Shown: positions 58,924 through 64,000 of the stretch, in pieces
How the letters are laid out: each line of letters begins with the position of its first letter
How positions within the stretch are numbered: the stretch's first letter is position 1
NCBI GenBank assembly: GCA_000739535.1
Contig: DF820467.1
Coordinates: 265,895-329,894 of the forward strand
DNA length: 64,000 nucleotides
Origin: Candidatus Vecturithrix granuli
Lineage (GTDB): Bacteria; Moduliflexota; Moduliflexia; Moduliflexales; Moduliflexaceae
Direction of reading: 5' to 3'
Notes under the pieces: model-generated
Seen by the model: only the letters and a program-made list of their open reading frames with translations
The model's database searches: none
What the model was told of the DNA's origin: nothing
Position numbers and translations under genes: made by a program

Positions 58924-59158
58924 GAAACTACAACGAATTTGGAAATGGAACGAATTGAAGAAGGGGCCAATGGTTTTATCCATTTCATTCTTCAATCCGT
59001 TGTAGGTCATCAAGTCGACGGGCGATGATTATTGAATGAAGGGAAATCTTTATAACTATAATCAACTGATAGCATGGAAGATTTTATGAAAGTCCTTGGT
59101 GGATGCTAAATACAGAGAGGTCACAATTGACAAAAGAAGAACCATTTATTATGGTATA
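58914..59158. repeat. Duplicated block, copy 1 (nucleotidase tail, palindrome, promoter)
   Basis: From ATTGAGTGAGAAACTACAAC to TATGGTATA, about 245 bp. It comprises the last codons of the third paralogue, an ACTACAACG palindrome (58926-59007) and the sequence ATAATCAACTGATAGCATGG through a promoter. Copy 2 lies at 59933-60180 with about 90 percent identity by eye. Confidence 0.8.
59127..59155 (+). promoter_or_regulatory. Sigma-70 promoter of the BrnT-like/CopG-type pair
   Basis: TTGACA (59127-59132) and TATGGT (59150-59155), 17 bp apart, about 48 bp before ATG 59203. The same promoter is duplicated at 60149-60177. Confidence 0.6.
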
Positions 59159-59202
59159 GGTAGTGGGTACTCAAATATTCTACCAATTAAACGGAGTTGA
59201 AG

Positions 59203-59608
59203 ATGTACATCAATGATATTATCTGGCTTGAACACGTTGTTGAGAAGATCGAGTCCAAACATCACGTTTCTCCGGAAGAAGTTGAAGAAGTCTTTTACAA
59301 CAGACCCCAATATAGAAAAGCCCAAAAAGGCAAATTTGAAGGTGAAGATTTATACTACGCTTATGGACAAACAGATAGTGGTCGCTATATGTTTATAGTG
59401 TTTATTTGTAATGACACAGAAGGTTATGGACACGCTCTCCGGAGTGCGCAAGCTCTGCTTGCGCGGCCAAAGCAGAGCTTTGGCACTCCGAAAAATGTCC
59501 ATAACCTTGTATGTCAATACATTTATTTACAAGAAAACATGCGACGCTTTCATCGTAAGTGCGCGAGATATGGACAAGAAAGAAAGGAGAAGATATGCCA
59601 AAAAATAA
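59203..59608 (+). pseudogene. BrnT-like toxin gene disrupted by a 114-bp MITE
   Basis: The start MYINDIIWLEHVVEKIESKH followed by VSPEEVEEVFYNRPQYRK and RYMFIVFI is a BrnT-family (ribonuclease toxin) N-terminus. Its expected end, DAFIVSARDMDKKERRRYAK, lies in another frame after an insertion. Deleting 59408-59528 (element plus one target copy, 121 bp) restores a continuous 94-residue frame, with FIVFIYKKTCDAFIVSARD across the junction and a stop at 59606-59608. The ATG has ACGGAG. The stop would overlap the antitoxin start, as in intact pairs. As it stands, the frame continues through the element to 59730 and lacks the real C-terminus. Confidence 0.85.
59408..59521. mobile_element. Palindromic MITE, copy C, inside the toxin gene
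   Basis: Inverted ends GTAATGACACAGAAGGTTAT and, inverted, GTATTGACATACAAGGTTAT enclose the hairpin GGAGTGCGCAAGCTCTGC...GCAGAGCTTTGGCACTCC. The 7-bp duplication TTTATTT occurs at 59401-59407 and 59522-59528. Length 114 bp, equal to copy A; the terminal sequence differs, so it may be another subfamily. Confidence 0.75.
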
Positions 59609-59870
59609 AGTTCAAATTCCCGAACAATTTACGTCTATTGAAGAGATTCAAGATTTTTGGGATGTCCATTCAACCGCTGATTACTGGGAGGAGATGGAAG
59701 ACGTGGATATGCAACTCTCTCCTGAGTTGAAATCAAAACTTGAGCTCAAAAAATTGTATAGGTTACTTGGTCTTTCGAAACAACAGATTGCCAGTATTGA
59801 GGAGAAAGCAAACGTCGAAAATATTGATAGCAGGCGGTTAATTACTCAATGGGTTTTGGAACGTGTGTAA
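59595..59870 (+). CDS. CopG-type antitoxin (partner of the BrnT-like toxin)
   Basis: 91 residues. SIEEIQDFWDVHSTADYWEE is the signature N-terminus of CopG-type antitoxins of type II systems (fWDxHdxtDYwee). The tail has LLGLSKQQIASIEEKANVEN. It would bind the toxin and the operon promoter. Shine-Dalgarno AAAGGAG precedes ATG 59595; the frame open from 59559 is the toxin's coding overlap. Its toxin is inactivated by a MITE, leaving an antitoxin without a functional partner. Confidence 0.8.
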   Translation: MPKNKVQIPEQFTSIEEIQDFWDVHSTADYWEEMEDVDMQLSPELKSKLELKKLYRLLGLSKQQIASIEEKANVENIDSRRLITQWVLERV

Positions 59871-59932
59871 TTCGGGCATGTTGCCAAATTCCCAGGTGTT
59901 CATCATCCCGCTCCTGATGCCGATTGAGGATT

Positions 59933-60180
59933 ATTGAGTGAGAAACTACAACGAATTTGGAAATGGAACAGATTAAAGAAGGGGACAGTGGTTTTATCCG
60001 TTCCATTCTTCAATCCGTTGTAGGTCATTAAGTCGAAGGACGATTGAGGATTATTGAGTGAAAGGAAATCTTTGTAGCTATAATCAACTGATAACATGGA
60101 AGATCTTATGAAAGTCCTTGGTGGATGCTAAATACAGAGAGGTAACAATTGACAAAGGCAGAACCACTTATTATGGTATA
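59933..60180. repeat. Duplicated block, copy 2
   Basis: Begins ATTGAGTGAGAAACTAC, carries the ACTACAACG palindrome (59944-60031), a partial extra nucleotidase tail (CGAAGGACGATTGAGGATT) and the ATAATCAACTGATAACATGG region through TATGGTATA. It is separated from copy 1 by the BrnT-like/CopG-type pair and supplies a promoter to the next gene pair. Confidence 0.8.
60149..60177 (+). promoter_or_regulatory. Duplicated sigma-70 promoter
   Basis: TTGACA (60149-60154) and TATGGT (60172-60177) at 17 bp. It is the second copy of the promoter at 59127. It would serve the antitoxin gene at 60282, about 100 bp downstream. Confidence 0.5.
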
Positions 60181-60281
60181 TGTAGTAAGAAAAAACGAAT
60201 CTTCTCTCTATTGATGAGCATGCTAAATACAGAAGTTTCCCCCAAGAAACTTCAAAAATATTAAGGAACAGGGAAAACTGT

Positions 60282-60542
60282 ATGGGATCATTAACTACAA
60301 AAACAAGTCCAGCGCCCGCTGATATTAGTACGGCAGAAGCATTTTATCGAGTATTCTGCGCCTTGTCGAAATCTGATCGTCTTGCTATCGCCAGGTATAT
60401 TTTACAGGATATAGACGTTCGGCAACAACTTGAGCATTTAGAAATCCCCAATGACGTGACGCTGAAAGCGTTTGCTGAAGAGAGATCCGGGATGCCGGTA
60501 TTTGAAACAATTCAAGAATTACAAAAGGATCTATTGTCGTGA
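60282..60542 (+). CDS. Probable antitoxin of a RelE/ParE-type system
   Basis: 86 residues: AEAFYRVFCALSKSDRLAIA, RYILQDIDVRQQLEHL and FAEERSGMPVFETIQELQKD. The size, acidic tail and four-base overlap of its stop with a GTG-started downstream frame are typical of antitoxin genes. I do not recognise the exact family. The start ATG 60282 has a weak purine-rich leader. Its downstream partner appears truncated (next entry). Confidence 0.6.
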   Translation: MGSLTTKTSPAPADISTAEAFYRVFCALSKSDRLAIARYILQDIDVRQQLEHLEIPNDVTLKAFAEERSGMPVFETIQELQKDLLS

Positions 60543-60839
60543 AATACCGGATTCGGAGAACTGCACAGGTTCTCATGCCGATTTGTTTCGATAAGAATGT
60601 GAAAGTATCTTACCGAAAACTTAACGGAAAGGGGATGATAACACTACACATCTCAATCTATTAGCCATGAAGTCGCTTGCATAGAACCGTCGGATTGGAT
60701 CTGGGAAATCCCTTCATGTCATGACCTCTGGTTTGTTTCCGGAATAGAAAACCTCAAAGCTATCGCGATTGTTGAAAGTCCTGTGTACTTTCGCCGGCGG
60801 AAAATATTTGTGCTAGAAAATTTCCTTGAGAAGGTATAA
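60539..60839 (+). pseudogene. Degraded toxin gene and a second remnant frame
   Basis: A GTG at 60539 overlapping the antitoxin stop opens VKYRIRRTAQVLMPICFDKN then VKVSYRKLNGKG, a RelE-like N-terminus, and ends at 60667 after 42 codons. A different frame then reads HEVACIEPSDWIWEIPSCHD, LWFVSGIENLKAIAIVESPV, FRRRKIFVLENFLEKV and stops at 60837. The second frame has protein-like composition but no start codon in context. Together they suggest remnants of one or two genes; the families are uncertain. Confidence 0.35.
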
Positions 60840-60887
60840 CCATCTTTTCCAGATGGATCTGCGGTTGCCCAAAATTCCCTATGGTCT

Positions 60888-60966
60888 TTTGCCACAGAGA
60901 CACAGAGCGCACTGAGGATTCTTTTTTGAAAGGTTTTTCTCTGTGTCCTCTGTGTCTCTGTGGCAA
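60888..60966. repeat. CACAGAGACACAGAG palindrome, copy 3
   Basis: TTTTGCCACAGAGACACAGA and TCTGTGTCTCTGTGGCAA arms around a T-rich loop. It ends 14 bp before the hybrid-kinase start codon, which has no visible Shine-Dalgarno. Confidence 0.85.
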
Positions 60967-60979
60967 GATGTAGTATAGT

Positions 60980-63900
60980 ATGCTCATGAAAACACGCTCG
61001 ACTTATAACCACTGTTCATTCTGGGCAAAAATTGGGGGTCTGGTTCTCCTTTATAGCGTGATGCTCTTACCACCCCTCTACGCCCAACATGTCGAGTCTA
61101 TTCCGATTGAACAGGGCTTTGCGCAGCGGTCTGTTGTCTGTATCTTTCAGGATAGCCGCGGATTTCTGTGGTTTGGCACAAAAAACGGACTCAGTCGTTA
61201 TGACGGCTACAACTTCATCATTTTTCGTCATGATCCTGAAAATCCCCGGAGTTTGAGTCATAATCATGTGACCTCCATCTATGAAGATGCTTCCGGCGAC
61301 CTCTGGATCGGCACGAATGGCGGGGGATTGAATAGATTTGAGCGCGAACAGGAATATTTCAGCTCTTATCAGGCTGATCCTGACGACCCCCGCAGTTTGA
61401 GCGACAATAGAGTGTTTGCCGTGCATGGCGACCAATCAGGGTCACTCTGGATCGGAACCTTGCGCGGCTTAAATAAACTTGATCTGAAAAAGATAGACTC
61501 CGGGAGTCTCGGAGACTCCCGGAGTCTTAATAACTTTCTGCTCTACCAGGCTGACCCCGGTGATTCCTATAGCTTTCACAACCGGGTGTTTGCGCTGTAT
61601 GAAGATCCTGCGGGCGCATTCTGGATTGGTACGCAAGGCGGCTTAAAACAATTTGATCGGGGAACAGGCCGCTATATTGATTACCAGACCGATCCGGTGT
61701 ATGTGATCTATGAAGATCAAGCCGAAAATTTCTGGCTGGGCGCGATCAGCGGTTTAAAGAAATTTGACCGGAAAAGCGGCCAATTCATCCATTTTCACTG
61801 TGACTCAATCTCATCGCTCTATGAGGATCGCACAGGCGTCTTGTGGATTGGTACGAGCAGCGGCTTGATGCAATTCTCTCTTCAGACCGAACAATTTCTC
61901 GCGGACCAGCCTTCTGCTGATGCGCTGCTTCAGAGTCTGACCGACAACGAAGTGCTGGCAATGTACGCCGATCGTTCCGGCGTGCTCTGGATCGGCTCTC
62001 GTACCGGTATCAAAAAAGTAACGCAGGAAACCGAGCATTTTCTGCATTATGTCCACGATCCTGAAAATCCTGAAAGTTTGAGTCACAATGAGATCACTAC
62101 CGTATATGCAGATCGTGCGGGAATGATCTGGATCGGAACAGCGTACGGCATGCTGAACCGCTTTGATCCGCAAACCGGAAAATTTCGGCATTATCAGGTT
62201 GAACAAGTTGATCCCTATAGCCAGGCGAAAATGAGAATTACGTCAATCTATGAAGATCAATCCGGGGCGTTCTGGATCGGCACCCAGGGGGAATCCGGAG
62301 GGAAACGCGCCGGACTCAAAAAGCTTGTCCTGAGCCCTGCCCTGAGCGATGTCGAAGGGGAAGTCGAAGGGTTTGACCCCATAACGGAACAATTTACCCC
62401 CTATTACAGCGACCCAAAGGATCCAAACGGCTTGAGTGAGAATAATGTGACGGCCATCTCTGCCGACCATGCCGGAATGCTCTGGATCGGTACGTTTGGC
62501 GGCGGTCTCAACCGGTTCGACCCAACCACAGAACAATTTCTCCGCTTCCAAAATGACCCCAACAATCCCAACAGCTTGAGTAATGATAATATCACCACAA
62601 TCTATGAAGACAGCGCCAACGTGCTTTGGATCGGCACATTTGGCGGCGGCCTCGACCAACTTGTCCTGAGCGAAGTCGAAGGGCTAGATCGTAATACGCA
62701 GCAATTCACCCATTTCCGGAACGATCCTGCTGATTCCTATAGTTTGAGTTATAACTGGGTCAACTCCATTTATGAAGACCGGTCAGGGACGCTCTGGATC
62801 AGTACTGGCAATGGTCTCAACAAACTTGTTCCTTCGACTGGCTCAGGACAAGCTCTGAGCGGAGTCGAAGGGTTTAATCGAACGAATAAAAGTTTCATCC
62901 GTTACACCCAGAAAGATGGATTGCCCTACAATTCGGTGTACGGGATCCTGGAAGATCCGCAGGGAAAACTCTGGCTCAGCACGCCGAACGGATTGTCACG
63001 ATTTAACCCGCAAACAGAGATCTTTCGAAATTATGACAAGGAGAATGGGCTGCAGGTGCTGCGTTTTAGCCAGGGAGCGTACGCGAAGAGTCAAAGCGGT
63101 GAAATGTTTTTCGGCGGGGTCAATGGATTTGTCAGGTTTTCGCCAGCCCATAACGCACACAAACCTCCGATTGTGCTGACGGATTTTCAAATTTTCAATA
63201 AATCGGTGCGGGTAGGCGCTGATGCGGCAGAAGATGATTCACCCCTGAAAAAGGCGATTACAGAGGCCCAAAATATTGTGTTATCCTATAAAGCAAGCGT
63301 CTTTTCTTTTGAATTTGCCGCTTTGGATTACACTCTGCCGGAAAAGAATCAATACGCCTACATAATGGAGGGCTTTGATAAGGAGTGGGGATACTCCGGG
63401 ACGCGACGGGTGGCGACCTATACCAATCTGCCGGCCGGGGAGTATCTCTTCAAAGCCAAAGGCTCGAATAACGATGAGATCTGGAATGAAGAAGGCGTGT
63501 CAGTCAAGCTCACCATTCTCCCTCCATTCTGGGAAACCCTGTGGTTTCGGGCGCTCATGGTGTTGGGAATTTTAGGAGCAGCGATTAGTATCTTTGAGAT
63601 GCGGGTACATTCAATGAAAAAACGACAAAACATGCTTGAAGGACAGGTCAGGGAACGCACGGCCGAATTAGAATTACAAAAAGAAGCGGCAGAGACGGCC
63701 AACCGGGCCAAAAGCACGTTCCTGGCGACCATGAGTCACGAGATCCGCACCCCGATGAACGGTGTAATCGGCATGACCAATCTGCTCCTGGATACCGAAC
63801 TCACCCTGCATCAGCGAGAATTTGCCGAAACTATCCGTAATAGCGGCGAAGCCTTGCTGTCCATTATCAATGATATTCTTGATTTCTCCAAGATCGAAGC

Positions 63901-64000
63901 CGGAAAATTCGATTTAGAATATCATCCCCTGAATGTGCGCGACTGTGTGGAGAGCGCGTTGGACCTGATTGCGAGCAAAGCTGCTGAAAAAGGATTGGAG
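60980..64000 (+). CDS. Hybrid two-component sensor with Reg_prop beta-propeller (5' part)
   Basis: 1007 codons to the window edge. A membrane/signal segment ([17 protein letters not shown]) precedes about a dozen propeller blades with the LWIGT-GGLNRFD pattern (e.g. [31 protein letters not shown]). A Y_Y_Y domain follows ([20 protein letters not shown]), a membrane helix ([19 protein letters not shown]), then a coiled coil and the HisKA dimerisation helix with phospho-acceptor His in [18 protein letters not shown]. This layout matches hybrid two-component systems that sense extracellular or periplasmic polysaccharides. The catalytic ATPase and any receiver domain lie beyond the edge. Four palindrome-derived peptides sit in blade loops (61496-61526, 62324-62371, 62660-62683, 62825-62872). 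ATG 60980 is the first in frame; ATG 60986 is also possible. Confidence 0.88.
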   Translation, partial: MLMKTRSTYNHCSFWAKIGGLVLLYSVMLLPPLYAQHVESIPIEQGFAQRSVVCIFQDSRGFLWFGTKNGLSRYDGYNFIIFRHDPENPRSLSHNHVTSIYEDASGDLWIGTNGGGLNRFEREQEYFSSYQADPDDPRSLSDNRVFAVHGDQSGSLWIGTLRGLNKLDLKKIDSGSLGDSRSLNNFLLYQADPGDSYSFHNRVFALYEDPAGAFWIGTQGGLKQFDRGTGRYIDYQTDPVYVIYEDQAENFWLGAISGLKKFDRKSGQFIHFHCDSISSLYEDRTGVLWIGTSSGLMQFSLQTEQFLADQPSADALLQSLTDNEVLAMYADRSGVLWIGSRTGIKKVTQETEHFLHYVHDPENPESLSHNEITTVYADRAGMIWIGTAYGMLNRFDPQTGKFRHYQVEQVDPYSQAKMRITSIYEDQSGAFWIGTQGESGGKRAGLKKLVLSPALSDVEGEVEGFDPITEQFTPYYSDPKDPNGLSENNVTAISADHAGMLWIGTFGGGLNRFDPTTEQFLRFQNDPNNPNSLSNDNITTIYEDSANVLWIGTFGGGLDQLVLSEVEGLDRNTQQFTHFRNDPADSYSLSYNWVNSIYEDRSGTLWISTGNGLNKLVPSTGSGQALSGVEGFNRTNKSFIRYTQKDGLPYNSVYGILEDPQGKLWLSTPNGLSRFNPQTEIFRNYDKENGLQVLRFSQGAYAKSQSGEMFFGGVNGFVRFSPAHNAHKPPIVLTDFQIFNKSVRVGADAAEDDSPLKKAITEAQNIVLSYKASVFSFEFAALDYTLPEKNQYAYIMEGFDKEWGYSGTRRVATYTNLPAGEYLFKAKGSNNDEIWNEEGVSVKLTILPPFWETLWFRALMVLGILGAAISIFEMRVHSMKKRQNMLEGQVRERTAELELQKEAAETANRAKSTFLATMSHEIRTPMNGVIGMTNLLLDTELTLHQREFAETIRNSGEALLSIINDILDFSKIEAGKFDLEYHPLNVRDCVESALDLIASKAAEKGLE
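61496..61526. repeat. In-frame palindrome in a propeller loop (GACTCCGGGAGTC)
   Basis: GACTCCGGGAGTCTCGGAGA followed by CTCCCGGAGTC is almost perfectly palindromic. It translates as [10 protein letters not shown] within a blade without breaking the frame. Confidence 0.6.
62324..62872. repeat. Three in-frame CTTGTCCTGAGCGAAGTCGA repeats in propeller blades
   Basis: Copies at 62324-62371, 62660-62683 and 62825-62872 follow the same blade position (after L-K-K, L-D-Q or L-N-K). They encode [26 protein letters not shown] and [17 protein letters not shown], before the usual D/N-x-x-T-x-x-F continuation. The core TTCGACTTCGCTCAG is the same palindrome that occurs inside the MITEs at 20571 and 57481. 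Confidence 0.75.

Noticed and set aside
1809-60966. Recurring palindromes as a possible CRISPR array
   Set aside because: They are scattered singly, lack uniform repeats and spacers, and no Cas gene is present.

Overview
The window reads as chromosomal DNA of a Gram-negative, heterotrophic bacterium. It encodes a lipoprotein, TRAP and ABC importers with signal-peptide-bearing binding proteins, a sigma-54 activator and a large hybrid sensor kinase. Gene content and the extreme load of short palindromic repeats resemble uncultured lineages such as the KSB3/Modulibacteria filaments. That placement is an impression, not a demonstrated assignment. No rRNA, tRNA, CRISPR array or complete transposase gene was seen.

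Layout: 1-3.4 kb (minus) holds an aldo/keto reductase (cut by the window edge), a GH4 glycosidase and an MFS transporter. 3.9-11 kb (plus) is a two-gene putative defence module: a PLD-SNF2 helicase followed by an Eco57I-type methyltransferase whose specificity region is visibly AT-rich. It is followed by a UPF0175/DUF3368 toxin-antitoxin pair and a SLOG-like protein. 12.9-16.3 kb is a sugar ABC importer without its ATPase. 16.4-20.5 kb (minus) carries a PLP decarboxylase, a lipoprotein, GAPDH and a HEPN/MNT pair. 20.8-26.1 kb (minus) is a GldA-GldF-GldG-DUF4340 operon. 26.9-30 kb is a complete DctPQM TRAP transporter, with a membrane-bound AraC-type regulator convergent to it. 33-34.5 kb has a TPR protein and a small protein. 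34.7-37.9 kb (minus, AT-rich) is a type II restriction-modification system with two methyltransferases around one endonuclease. 38.2-46.4 kb is a glycoside-utilisation cluster (two Gfo/Idh oxidoreductases, a GH4 enzyme, two permeases, a binding protein) with a divergent LacI regulator.

46.4-61 kb is accessory and decaying. It holds a toxin relic, a duplicated-domain exported protein, an amidohydrolase, a CBM9-like protein and an NtrC-type response regulator. Downstream of the regulator lie three tandem paralogues of an exported metallophosphatase/5'-nucleotidase (only the first intact), a truncated C-type lectin, and several toxin-antitoxin remnants. Two sigma-54 promoters precede the phosphatase copies. 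Each sits at matching distances behind inverted-repeat sites TTGC-N8-GCAA, so the adjacent NtrC-type regulator probably drives this paralogue family. From 61 kb to the edge runs a beta-propeller (Reg_prop) hybrid sensor kinase.

The dominant unexplained signal is repetitive. At least ten families of short palindromes sit between, and sometimes inside, genes. One type of about 114 bp has inverted ends and 6-8 bp target duplications; it inactivated a BrnT-like toxin and a phosphatase gene, and removing it computationally restores both reading frames at the insertion point. Other palindromes lie in frame in the methyltransferase and in propeller loops of the kinase. Several end exactly at the Shine-Dalgarno sequence of the next gene.
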